Positions 1 through 6,211 of a stretch of DNA of 10,126 nt are shown here, piece by piece. Each line of letters begins with the position of its first letter. Position 1 is the stretch's first letter. The position numbers and the translations under genes are program-made. The notes under the pieces were generated by a model, which was not told the DNA's origin, did no database searches, and saw nothing but the letters and a program-made list of their open reading frames with translations. Source of the stretch: Clostridia bacterium (GTDB taxonomy: Bacteria > Bacillota > Clostridia > Christensenellales > CAG-917); assembly GCA_017500745.1 (NCBI GenBank), contig JAFVYE010000057.1, positions 1-10,126 on the forward strand. The letters run 5' to 3'.

Positions 1-84
1 CTTCTTATAACTTTAGTTCAAAGGTTAATAAGACGTTTTTTAAATGTTGTTCAATTCACATTAAAATCGCTTTTCCAAATGTTC

Positions 85-95
85 AATTTTCAAGG
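85..95 (-). promoter_or_regulatory. boxA-like element in the leftward leader
   Basis: On the minus strand the leader reads CCTTGAAAATT, followed by GAACA. This differs at two of eleven positions from the CTTTGAAAACT core of the boxA antitermination signal found in rRNA leaders of Bacillus-type bacteria. It lies about 25-35 nt after the predicted start, where a rrn boxA would be expected. A related CTTTGAA string recurs further on near positions 20-26. The match is short and was made by eye, so this remains a candidate. Confidence 0.4.
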
Positions 96-100
96 TTCGC

Positions 101-120
101 GCTGTCATTTTTGTGACAGC
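101..120 (-). other. Hairpin at the predicted transcript start
   Basis: A perfect 7-bp inverted repeat, GCTGTCA (101-107) and TGACAGC (114-120), has a 6-nt loop. On the minus strand it begins almost exactly at the +1 expected from the promoter at 127-155, so the leftward RNA would start with this stem-loop. On the plus strand it is followed only by a broken T-run (TTTCTTAT), so a weak terminator for a rightward gene left of the window is possible but less likely. Confidence 0.6.
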
Positions 121-126
121 TTTCTT

Positions 127-199
127 ATACTAACATAGAGCCAAATTACTGTCAACTGTTTTTTAATCAATTTTTACAAATTTTTTAAAAACTTTTTTT
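127..199 (-). promoter_or_regulatory. Strong leftward promoter with UP-like A/T tracts
   Basis: Read on the minus strand, a perfect -35 TTGACA (150-155) is followed by a 17-bp spacer and a -10 TAGTAT (127-132). Just upstream of the -35, positions 158-199 are almost pure A/T with phased A- and T-runs, which resembles an UP element. The predicted start is near 120. No protein gene begins between here and the window edge, so the transcript leaves the window to the left. This arrangement is typical of stable-RNA promoters, but the transcribed gene is not visible. An rRNA, tRNA or other highly expressed gene is inferred. Confidence 0.75.
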
Positions 200-484
200 C
201 AGGTCTTTCTCTATGGTCGTATCTGTTGGTTGCTTGACTATAATATCATCTTTTTAAAAAAAGTGTATCATTTTTTTTCAAGTTTTATTTGTACAATTTG
301 TGGATTTTGTCGGTTATTTTGCTTTTGCCAAAGGGCGCCACAATATGTTGTGAATTTTGTTCAACACAAAGCACAATGTGTGCAAAATCTTTTTGAAATA
401 TTTGCGTGTATGCGCACGCGCCTACTATATATTTAAAGACACGCGCACGTGTGCGCACGTGAGAAAACACAAAAATAGAAGCAA
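156..484. other. AT-rich intergenic region without a gene
   Basis: This stretch lies between the leftward promoter and the mnmA terminator. It holds the UP-like A/T tracts at its left end, several short A/T inverted repeats, and two GC-rich alternating purine-pyrimidine tracts (403-420 and 439-461). The open frames across it have no ribosome binding site worth the name, and their translations are Cys/Phe-rich low-complexity strings, so I call no gene here. Confidence 0.7.
403..461. repeat. Alternating purine-pyrimidine tracts, GC-rich
   Basis: Positions 403-420 (18 nt) and 439-461 (23 nt) alternate strictly between purine and pyrimidine and are rich in CG, CA and TG steps. They are separated by the A/T stretch ctactatatatttaaaga. 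The second tract contains GCGCACGTG twice in tandem (443-451 and 453-461) and the inverted repeat GCGCAC-GT-GTGCGC (443-456). The 11-mer CGCACGTGTGC (444-454) recurs at 1625-1635 in the mnmA leader. Such tracts can adopt left-handed DNA or cruciforms; no function is visible from sequence alone. Confidence 0.65.
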
Positions 485-513
485 AAATAAAATCGGGCAT
501 TTTTTTGCCCGAT
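485..513 (-). terminator. Rho-independent terminator of mnmA
   Basis: On the minus strand, an 8-bp stem ATCGGGCA/TGCCCGAT (492-499 with 506-513) with a 6-nt loop is followed by a T-rich run (TTTATTTTT). It lies 21 nt after the mnmA stop codon. Confidence 0.9.
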
Positions 514-534
514 CTTAAAATTGTTTACCATTTT

Positions 535-1608
535 TTACAATGAGCGATTGATCACTCCCCCGCCAAGACACACTTGGTCAATGTACGCCACGGCATATTG
601 CCCCGGTGCGATTGCTCGTTGAGGTCGTTCAAAATAGAAATGCACCCCCTCATCTTCAATCACCGCTACCGCCCTTTCAAGAGGTTGCCTGTGCTTGATG
701 CGGACAAGACACTCAAATCTGTTGCTGGGGGGAGGTGTGATAAAGTTGAACCCTTCTGTGACAAGCTCCTTTTTGAAAAGAACGCTGTCCTCGCCCTGCG
801 ACACAATAAGCTTGTTGGTGCTGACGTCTTTGTCAAGGACAAACCATCTTTCTCCCGTGCCGTCCTTGCTTCCGCCAATGCCGAGGCCACGGCGTTGACC
901 GATGGTGTAATAGTACACACCTTGGTGCTTGCCCACCACCTTGCCATCCGTGGTGACGATATCTCCCTCTTTCATGGGGATGTATCTTGACAAAAACTCA
1001 CGGAACTTGCGCTCGCCAATGAAACAAATGCCTGTGCTATCCTTTTTTTCGGCTACGGGCACGTTGTGAGCGCGTGCATAGTCACGGACGTCCGTCTTGA
1101 CCATGTTGCCAAGGGGGAACAGAACTCCATCAAGTTGCTCTTGTCTGACTTGGTTGAGGAAATAGGTTTGATCCTTGTTTTCATCCGCCGCCCGAAGAAG
1201 ATAATTGACGCCACCCTCGTGGGATATATTGCAATAGTGTCCTGTGGCAATATAGTCTGCTCCAAGTTGCCTTGCAAAGTCGGCAAAAGGACCAAACTTG
1301 ACCTCTCTGTTGCAAAGCACGTCAGGATTGGGGGTTCTGCCCTTTTTGTACTCCTCAACAAAGAGTTTGAACACGTGCTCCATATACTGCTCGGAAAAGT
1401 CCACGGAGTAATAAGGTATGCCAATGCGGGCGCAGATGCCTTGCACGTCTGTCCAATCTTGCTCGCCCGTGCAACAACCATCGGGCTCGGTGTCCTTCCA
1501 ATTGGACATATAGAGGCCGATGACGTCATAGCCCTGCTCCTTCAAGATGTGTGCGGCAACAGCGCTGTCCACACCACCACTCATACCAATTACAACTCTT
1601 TTTGCCAT
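535..1608 (-). CDS. mnmA: tRNA-specific 2-thiouridylase MnmA
   Basis: MnmA is the cytoplasmic enzyme that adds sulfur to C2 of the wobble uridine (U34) in tRNAs for Lys, Glu and Gln, using ATP to adenylate the base and a persulfide delivered by a cysteine desulfurase. The 357-residue protein matches the usual family length. Visible motifs are the PP-loop SGGVDS at residues 10-15, Cys99 in the NPDVLCN segment and Cys195 in STGICFIGE (the two catalytic cysteines of the family), the GQRRGLGIGG segment near 237-246, and the C-terminal beta-barrel ending in GGGVI. I chose the ATG at 1606-1608 because GAGGAG sits 4 nt upstream; a GTG 21 nt further upstream would read through the alternating GC tract and has no such site. 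It has its own promoter and terminator. No cysteine desulfurase gene is adjacent, so the sulfur donor must be elsewhere. Confidence 0.97.
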   Translation of the reverse strand: MAKRVVIGMSGGVDSAVAAHILKEQGYDVIGLYMSNWKDTEPDGCCTGEQDWTDVQGICARIGIPYYSVDFSEQYMEHVFKLFVEEYKKGRTPNPDVLCNREVKFGPFADFARQLGADYIATGHYCNISHEGGVNYLLRAADENKDQTYFLNQVRQEQLDGVLFPLGNMVKTDVRDYARAHNVPVAEKKDSTGICFIGERKFREFLSRYIPMKEGDIVTTDGKVVGKHQGVYYYTIGQRRGLGIGGSKDGTGERWFVLDKDVSTNKLIVSQGEDSVLFKKELVTEGFNFITPPPSNRFECLVRIKHRQPLERAVAVIEDEGVHFYFERPQRAIAPGQYAVAYIDQVCLGGGVINRSL

Positions 1609-1616
1609 AAACTCCT

Positions 1617-1639
1617 CACGCGTACGCACGTGTGCACGC
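1617..1639. repeat. Alternating purine-pyrimidine tract in mnmA leader
   Basis: Twenty-three consecutive bases alternate between pyrimidine and purine with many CG, CA and TG steps. The tract lies in the short mnmA 5' leader, directly upstream of the ribosome binding site. Its core CGCACGTGTGC (1625-1635) is identical to 444-454 on the other side of mnmA, and both copies lie near an ATATATAG-type A/T string (minus-strand reading, 1648-1656 and 424-432). Confidence 0.6.
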
Positions 1640-1661
1640 CTGCGTTCTATATATTAAGGTC

Positions 1662-1690
1662 ATTATACCATCAAAATGGTCATTAGTAAA
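1662..1690 (-). promoter_or_regulatory. mnmA promoter
   Basis: On the minus strand, TTTACT (1685-1690) as -35 and a perfect TATAAT (1662-1667) as -10 are separated by 17 bp. The predicted start is near 1655, giving a leader of about 47 nt. An 8-bp direct repeat, GGTCATTA on the plus strand, at 1658-1665 and 1678-1685 (20 bp apart) brackets the -10. A small inverted repeat ACCAT/ATGGT (1667-1680) sits in the spacer. Confidence 0.75.
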
Positions 1691-1700
1691 CAACTGCTTG

Positions 1701-4334
1701 TCATTCCTTTGCTCGCAAAATTTTCAAGGGCTTGATTTTGCGTATGGACAATATGGGCAACACCGCAGCAAGAAGTGTGATTGCCAAGACAACTGCAAGG
1801 TCAAGGACCAATGCCAAGGGGTTGAAATGTACAACTTCAATGGAGGCAAGAGCGGTGCTTTCAAAGAGCACAACAAAGCTGTTTGCCAAGATTTTGTTTG
1901 CCACAATAGACGTCACGTAAAGCCCCACCGAAGATATGACGCAGATGATTATGCCCGCAAGCAATATCTGCATTGTAAAAATCATTGCTATGTTTTTGGT
2001 GTTTCCCCCAATTGCTCTTATGACACCCACCTCAAAATTGCGCTTTTTGACGCTTGATGATCCAAAGGACAACAGCACCAATCCCCCTGCAAAACAAAGG
2101 AATACTGCAATGAGCACAAACAAGTTTTTGAAAACTTCAACGATATCGTTGATTTCAAGGATTGCTTTGAAGTATGCAGAAGTGGGAGCAAAGTTCATTG
2201 TGGCCCCCGTTGTGTAAATTGAGTAGGACATGTCCCCGTTGTCAAAGTACAGCGCATAGGGATATATCTCATACTTGCGCAGTTCAGATGCGTATGCGTC
2301 AGACACTATGCTGTACGGCTTTGCCGTGACGCCAACAACTTTCAATTGGCGGGAGTGCATAATCTCCTTCTCCCCTTCATAGTTGACGGGATAGAAATCA
2401 CAGGTGATGACCTGCCCCGTGACGATGCCGGGATCAGTTGGCGTCAAAATGGTTGTGCCAAAAAGACCGTTGTACATCTCTATGGACAGCATAATTTCAT
2501 CGGGGGCAAGATTGGGTTGACCGTGTCTTGACCCGTAGTAAAAATATCGGGGATTATCATAAATGATTTTTTGTCCACCTGCGTCTACGGTCACTTCCAT
2601 CCCTCTGACACAAGCAAAGTCTCTACACACACCAACAGCTGCGTCCTCAATAAAGTTGGGGTTGAAGGTGTATGCAACGTTGAGGAAGGTGTTGAGTTCA
2701 TCCAAAAAGTTGATGTATTCCTCCGAGGAGCGCACCTTTGCAAGGGCCGCCAAATCTCTATTTTTGTATGCCTCAACAAATTTTTCCTTTACGTCCTTAT
2801 ATCTCTCGTTATATCCAGTTTTGATGACGGCATTGACATATCCTCTGTTGGCCATTTCGGTTCTTTCCAAAACGTCATCATAAGTGCGATATATGGCAGG
2901 ATAGTGCGCCATTATGGAGTCTGCTTGGTAATCTGTGAGAATCAATCCATAGGGCTGGGGATTGTTGCTCATGGCAACATACTCCAGCTTGCCGTTTATG
3001 CCATAGATTTTTGTGAGAAACTCCTCATTGCAAACAAGAAGCCCCATTGTTTCTCTTGCAAAAAATTGTTGATAGTTTTTCTTGTTTTCGGGCACTTTGT
3101 GAGATTCAAGAATGAAATCTTGATGCAACAAAACAAAGCAATAGTTGAGCAAAGGATAAATTTGACCTTGATATCCTGCTTGACGGAACTTGTCCATCTC
3201 CTCTTCCTTGATTTCTATCGTGCCAGAGGTGATCAACTCCTCAAATCCGTCCTGACTCTTGTAGGCCTTTTGCATGACAAACACTTGATTGTCTGTGCCT
3301 TTGATTGCCTTCTCCATGGTGGTTTCTGCACTGAAAGACGCAAAAAGCTGGCAGAGTCCAAACATGATGATTATGGCGCTGGACATAAGCACCGACACCA
3401 AAAAACCAACCCACTTGCTTTTGAGGAAGTTGATTGAAATATCTTTCATCTTTTTGAATGAAAGTTTGGACGGGGACAGCTTGAACTGTCTGTTGTCATC
3501 CACAACCTGTGGCGTCTTTGAAAACAGTCTTGTGCCAAGCTTAAACTGCACTCCGCTGTCTTTGACCTTTGCATTGATCTTTTCAAGATCGCCCTCTTCA
3601 AAGCTTACGTTGCAGGGCAAAACTATGTTGTTTCCGTCAAAAGACACTCCAAATGAAGCGCTTTCATTTTTGATGTGGTCATTGATCACTTTGCCATCTG
3701 CAATTTCAATGATTCTGTCGCCATACTTCTCTGCATCGTCTGGATTGTGCGACACAATCAAAACAAGATTGTCCTTTGATATGTCCTTCAAGGTGTCAAG
3801 CACTTGCTTTGCGCTTGCGCTGTCAAGGTTGCCTGTGGGCTCGTCTGCAAGAATCATCCCGGGGTTCTTGATTATGGCACGAGCAATTGCCACACGTTGA
3901 CGCTGTCCTCCAGACAACTCCTTGGGGAGACGGTCAAGCAGATCCTCAATGTCAAGCCGTTCTGCCACGTCAAACAACTTGCTTTCATCATTTTGGCCTT
4001 CAAGGTTGAGGGCAAGCATAATGTTTTCACGGACGGTAAAGCTCTCAATCAAACAAAAGTCCTGAAATATGAATCCTACAAATGAATTGCGATAGTTGTC
4101 GTAATCCTCATCTGTGAAATTGGAAAATCTGTTGCCACATGCAACAATGTCCCCGCTTGTGATTGAATCCAATCCGCCAAGCAAATTCAAAAGGGTTGAC
4201 TTGCCACTGCCACTTTTACCCAAAATGAACACCATGCCCTTGTCCGGAAGGTCAAAGGATATCTGGTCAAGGGCCGTTGTGGGTGCACCTTTTTTGCTTT
4301 TGTAAACCTTTGTGAGTTTTTCAATTGAAATCAT
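1701..4334 (-). CDS. ABC transporter, fused ATPase and FtsX-like permease
   Basis: This 877-residue protein joins a MacB/LolD-type ATPase to an FtsX-family permease, as in many clostridial exporters of peptides, lipids or envelope stressors; the substrate cannot be told from sequence. The ATPase occupies residues 1-220: Walker A GKSGSGKST (39-47), Q-loop Gln91, signature LSGGQ (140-144), Walker B ILADEP (161-166) and H-loop His196. A linker follows, then a first membrane segment at about 308-330, an extracytoplasmic domain of about 400 residues, and three membrane segments at about 735-757, 781-810 and 838-863, giving the MacB topology of four segments. The ATG at 4332-4334 has GGAG 7 nt upstream and begins at the conserved ATPase N-terminus; an upstream in-frame extension to 4445 would run into the cysK terminator and is rejected. 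No two-component system or second subunit is next to it. I see no T-tract terminator after its stop, so read-through into mnmA is possible. Confidence 0.93.
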   Translation of the reverse strand: MISIEKLTKVYKSKKGAPTTALDQISFDLPDKGMVFILGKSGSGKSTLLNLLGGLDSITSGDIVACGNRFSNFTDEDYDNYRNSFVGFIFQDFCLIESFTVRENIMLALNLEGQNDESKLFDVAERLDIEDLLDRLPKELSGGQRQRVAIARAIIKNPGMILADEPTGNLDSASAKQVLDTLKDISKDNLVLIVSHNPDDAEKYGDRIIEIADGKVINDHIKNESASFGVSFDGNNIVLPCNVSFEEGDLEKINAKVKDSGVQFKLGTRLFSKTPQVVDDNRQFKLSPSKLSFKKMKDISINFLKSKWVGFLVSVLMSSAIIIMFGLCQLFASFSAETTMEKAIKGTDNQVFVMQKAYKSQDGFEELITSGTIEIKEEEMDKFRQAGYQGQIYPLLNYCFVLLHQDFILESHKVPENKKNYQQFFARETMGLLVCNEEFLTKIYGINGKLEYVAMSNNPQPYGLILTDYQADSIMAHYPAIYRTYDDVLERTEMANRGYVNAVIKTGYNERYKDVKEKFVEAYKNRDLAALAKVRSSEEYINFLDELNTFLNVAYTFNPNFIEDAAVGVCRDFACVRGMEVTVDAGGQKIIYDNPRYFYYGSRHGQPNLAPDEIMLSIEMYNGLFGTTILTPTDPGIVTGQVITCDFYPVNYEGEKEIMHSRQLKVVGVTAKPYSIVSDAYASELRKYEIYPYALYFDNGDMSYSIYTTGATMNFAPTSAYFKAILEINDIVEVFKNLFVLIAVFLCFAGGLVLLSFGSSSVKKRNFEVGVIRAIGGNTKNIAMIFTMQILLAGIIICVISSVGLYVTSIVANKILANSFVVLFESTALASIEVVHFNPLALVLDLAVVLAITLLAAVLPILSIRKIKPLKILRAKE

Positions 4335-4348
4335 GGTTGTCTCCACGT

Positions 4349-4397
4349 TCAAAGCATCTTGCTTTGAAATTATATCACACCCAAGTCTTTGTTTCCA
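4349..4397 (-). promoter_or_regulatory. Promoter of ABC transporter with start-site palindrome
   Basis: On the minus strand an extended -10, TGATATAAT (-10 hexamer 4369-4374), has a fair -35 TGGAAA (4392-4397) 17 bp upstream. Immediately downstream of the -10 lies a perfect 7-bp inverted repeat, TCAAAGC (4349-4355) and GCTTTGA (4361-4367), with a 5-nt spacer. It covers the predicted transcription start (about 4362) and could act as an operator or as a hairpin at the 5' end of the mRNA. Confidence 0.65.
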
Positions 4398-4423
4398 GCA
4401 TTTTGAAATAATAATATGGTTTT

Positions 4424-4456
4424 TTAAACAAAAAAAAGCACTCAAATGAGTGCTTT
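4424..4456 (-). terminator. Rho-independent terminator of cysK
   Basis: On the minus strand, stem AGCACTC/GAGTGCT (4437-4443 with 4448-4454), extendable by flanking A-T pairs, has a 4-nt loop and is followed by at least seven T residues. It lies 17 nt after the cysK stop codon and just upstream of the ABC promoter. Confidence 0.93.
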
Positions 4457-4472
4457 GTCCACGCTTTGCACG

Positions 4473-5363
4473 CTATTGATAGAGCCCGTCATCATATCTA
4501 TCCCCACCGTCTGGGAAAATGGCAAGGACTGTCTTGGATGGGTTTTCTGCCTTTATCTCTTTTGCAACAAGATATGTTGCCCCAGAGGATATTCCACACT
4601 TTTCGCCTGTGAGTGTGTATATGTCTTTGACGGCACGGATTGCATCCTCTCCCCTTACCGTGCGGACATCATCAAAAAGGTTGACGTCCACCAGCTCGGG
4701 CACAAAGTTTGCACCTATGCCCTGTATGAGATGTGCCCCTGCAACGCCTTTTGTGATGAGAGGGCTCTCCTCGGGCTCCACCCCCACGACCTTGGCGTTG
4801 AGGTTGTTGGCAACAATGTATTTTTTGATGCCCATGGCAGTGCCACCACTGCCTATGCCACATACGATATAGTCCACGTTTTCAAGGTCACAAAAGATCT
4901 CGGGAGCGGTGGTTTGAAAGTGGGCCTTGGTGCCTGCTGGGTTTGAAAACTGCCCTGCAAGATAACCGCCGTTTTTTGCAATTTCCTTTGCCTTGTCAAC
5001 CGCCCCGGACATGCCTTGGAGGGCAGGTGTCAACACCACTTCTGCGCCGTAGCTCTCCATAAGACGAATTCGTTCAACCGACATATTGTCGGGCATAACC
5101 GCAACAAAATGGAGGTTTAAACTGCTTGTTGTGTACGCAAGCCCAATTCCTGTGTTTCCGCTGGTTGCCTCAACAACAACTCCACCCTCATCAATGAGAC
5201 CTCTTTCAACTGCGTCCTTGACAATGTAAAAGCCCGCCCTGTCCTTCACAGAACCAGCAGGGTTTTTGCCCTCAAGCTTGGCATAGACGTCCCCCACCTT
5301 TATAATGGGAGTGTTGCCTATTTTGCTTTCAAGAGCTTTCAACTTTACTTCAGTGTTTGTCAC
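4473..5363 (-). CDS. cysK: Cysteine synthase (O-acetylserine sulfhydrylase)
   Basis: This is a PLP-dependent beta-replacement enzyme that makes cysteine from O-acetylserine and sulfide in the cytoplasm. The 296-residue protein is close to the usual 300-310. Visible motifs are IGNTP (15-19), GSVKDR (37-42) with PLP Schiff-base Lys40, SGNTG (68-72), the phosphate-cup GSGGT (171-175), IQGIGANFVPE (213-223) typical of CysK rather than threonine synthase, and GISSGA (257-262). The start is a GTG at 5361-5363 that overlaps the upstream gene's TGA by 4 nt (GTGA). The in-frame codon two before it is a stop, so no longer start exists. A good AAGGAG lies upstream, but with an 11-nt gap that is longer than usual, which fits translational coupling to the kinase-like gene. 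A cystathionine beta-synthase-like role is an alternative, but the length and the GIGA motif favour CysK. Confidence 0.9.
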   Translation of the reverse strand: MTNTEVKLKALESKIGNTPIIKVGDVYAKLEGKNPAGSVKDRAGFYIVKDAVERGLIDEGGVVVEATSGNTGIGLAYTTSSLNLHFVAVMPDNMSVERIRLMESYGAEVVLTPALQGMSGAVDKAKEIAKNGGYLAGQFSNPAGTKAHFQTTAPEIFCDLENVDYIVCGIGSGGTAMGIKKYIVANNLNAKVVGVEPEESPLITKGVAGAHLIQGIGANFVPELVDVNLFDDVRTVRGEDAIRAVKDIYTLTGEKCGISSGATYLVAKEIKAENPSKTVLAIFPDGGDRYDDGLYQ

Positions 5364-5917
5364 AGGTCAAAATTCTCCTTTATCATCTTTGCAACCACTT
5401 CAGGAGCAAGACAGGTGTTGTCAATTTTCATATAGTTTTCAAAGGGGATTTCCCCTTCAAAGCTCTCAAAACGATGCCTCTCATCATCATGATAAAACCT
5501 TGCCATAGATGCTTCAATATCCCTCTTGGACGGCTTGTTTAAAAGGCGGTTTTCCGTGACGTTTCTCCTTGCTCTTTCATCACGGTCTGCCACCAGCTCA
5601 ACGTAATAAAACTGGCTGTCGGGATTGCCCTCTTTGAAAAGGGCTTCAATATGATCGCCAATCTTCCAATCATTGGGGTCGTCAAGGGCAAACATAAATG
5701 TGAATATCATGCCGTAGTTGTCGCTCTTTGCAAACTCGCTGAAATACACCTCTCTTATCTTTTCAATGACCTCGCCATCGTAGTAGCCAAAAACCTCAAT
5801 GACTGGCTCAATGGTCATATGGTTGTGAAAGAGTTTTAAATCTGTGATTTTGGCAAGTTCTTGACCAACAGTCATTTTTCCCACCGCTGCATTTCCAAAA
5901 ATGTTGACCAGTTTCAT
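5360..5917 (-). CDS. Small P-loop kinase-like ATP-binding protein
   Basis: This 185-residue protein begins with a beta strand and a Walker A loop, GNAAVGKMT (residues 8-16), followed by LFHNHMT (29-35), as in small nucleotide or shikimate kinase-like P-loop proteins that are often annotated as AAA-family ATPase. The segment DRDERARRNVTENR (111-124) is arginine-rich like a kinase LID, and the C-terminal ESFEGE to YMKIDNT region fits the end of the same fold. The substrate is unknown. The ATG at 5915-5917 has a near-perfect AAGGAGG 5 nt upstream. Its stop overlaps the cysK start, so the two are translated together. The HNH string is part of this kinase-like family pattern and not a nuclease motif. 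A link to cysteine metabolism is inferred only from the overlap. Confidence 0.78.
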   Translation of the reverse strand: MKLVNIFGNAAVGKMTVGQELAKITDLKLFHNHMTIEPVIEVFGYYDGEVIEKIREVYFSEFAKSDNYGMIFTFMFALDDPNDWKIGDHIEALFKEGNPDSQFYYVELVADRDERARRNVTENRLLNKPSKRDIEASMARFYHDDERHRFESFEGEIPFENYMKIDNTCLAPEVVAKMIKENFDL

Positions 5918-5945
5918 GTCCGCCTCCTTTTTTTCAGTTTAAACC

Positions 5946-5975
5946 AAGATATGCCATAAATCAATAAGTTTTCAT
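5946..5975 (-). promoter_or_regulatory. Weak candidate promoter of kinase-cysK unit
   Basis: Between the tRNA terminator and the kinase-like gene, the best minus-strand match is ATGAAA (5970-5975), 18 bp, then TATCTT (5946-5951), each four of six to consensus. Because the tRNA terminator lies upstream, a promoter is expected in this 66-bp gap, but this one is not strong. Confidence 0.3.
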
Positions 5976-5983
5976 CCCACAAC

Positions 5984-6009
5984 AAAAAAAGACAAGTCGT
6001 AGACTTGCC
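5984..6009 (-). terminator. Terminator of the tRNA-Arg gene
   Basis: On the minus strand, stem GGCAAGTC/GACTTGTC (6002-6009 with 5991-5998, one G-T pair) with loop TAC is followed by seven T residues. It starts 2 nt after the tRNA 3' CCA. Confidence 0.92.
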
Positions 6010-6011
6010 TT

Positions 6012-6088
6012 TGGCGCACCCGACAGGAATTGAACCTGTAACCGCCAGAATCGGAATCTGGTGCGCTATCCAGTTGCGCCACGGGTGC
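6012..6088 (-). tRNA. tRNA-Arg (anticodon CCG), CCA encoded
   Basis: The minus strand folds into a standard cloverleaf of 77 nt including CCA. The acceptor stem pairs GCACCCG (6082-6088) with CGGGTGC (6016-6022), with discriminator G at 6015 and encoded CCA at 6012-6014. The anticodon stem CCAGA/TCTGG encloses the loop TTCCGAT, giving anticodon CCG at 6052-6054, which reads the arginine codon CGG. The T-loop GGTTCAATTCC pattern is present. The gene has its own promoter and terminator and is a single-gene unit. Confidence 0.97.
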
Positions 6089-6096
6089 ATGGCTAC

Positions 6097-6125
6097 ATTT
6101 TAGATGGTTTTTGGCACTAAATCAA
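6097..6125 (-). promoter_or_regulatory. tRNA-Arg promoter
   Basis: On the minus strand, -35 TTGATT (6120-6125), a 17-bp spacer and -10 TAAAAT (6097-6102) end 8 nt before the mature tRNA 5' end, so transcription starts almost at the tRNA. Confidence 0.75.
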
Positions 6126-6185
6126 GCATATTTGCATTTTTCTGCCCACCTATGACAAAAAATAATATTGCTTTGTGGGGAATTG

Positions 6186-6211
6186 TGTTATAAACTTAAC
6201 TTAGGTGAATT
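6186..6211 (+). promoter_or_regulatory. ansA extended -10 promoter and ribosome binding site
   Basis: An extended -10, TGTTATAAA (hexamer 6189-6194), lacks a good -35 at 17 bp; TTGCTT (6168-6173) is 15 bp away. The predicted start is near 6201, so the leader would be only about 11 nt, with the Shine-Dalgarno-like AGGTGA (6203-6208) 3 nt before the ATG. The promoter is back-to-back with that of the tRNA gene. Confidence 0.5.

Noticed and set aside
230..500. Two overlapping small open frames, one on each strand, in the left intergenic region
   Set aside because: No convincing ribosome binding site, Cys/Phe-rich low-complexity translations, and overlap with the mnmA terminator and the alternating GC tracts.
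1066..1686. A 206-codon rightward frame antisense to mnmA
   Set aside because: Lies opposite a clear mnmA coding sequence; its translation shows no family motif.
2571..3437. A 288-codon rightward frame antisense to the ABC transporter
   Set aside because: Shadow of the real gene; no ribosome binding site and no recognisable domain.
4335..4445. Possible 37-residue N-terminal extension of the ABC transporter
   Set aside because: It would be translated from the promoter and the preceding terminator; the ATG at 4332-4334 has a ribosome binding site and matches the family start.
5813..5827. HNH string in the small P-loop protein, possible nuclease
   Set aside because: It follows a Walker A loop in the LFHNHMT pattern of the kinase-like family; no second half of an HNH fold is present.
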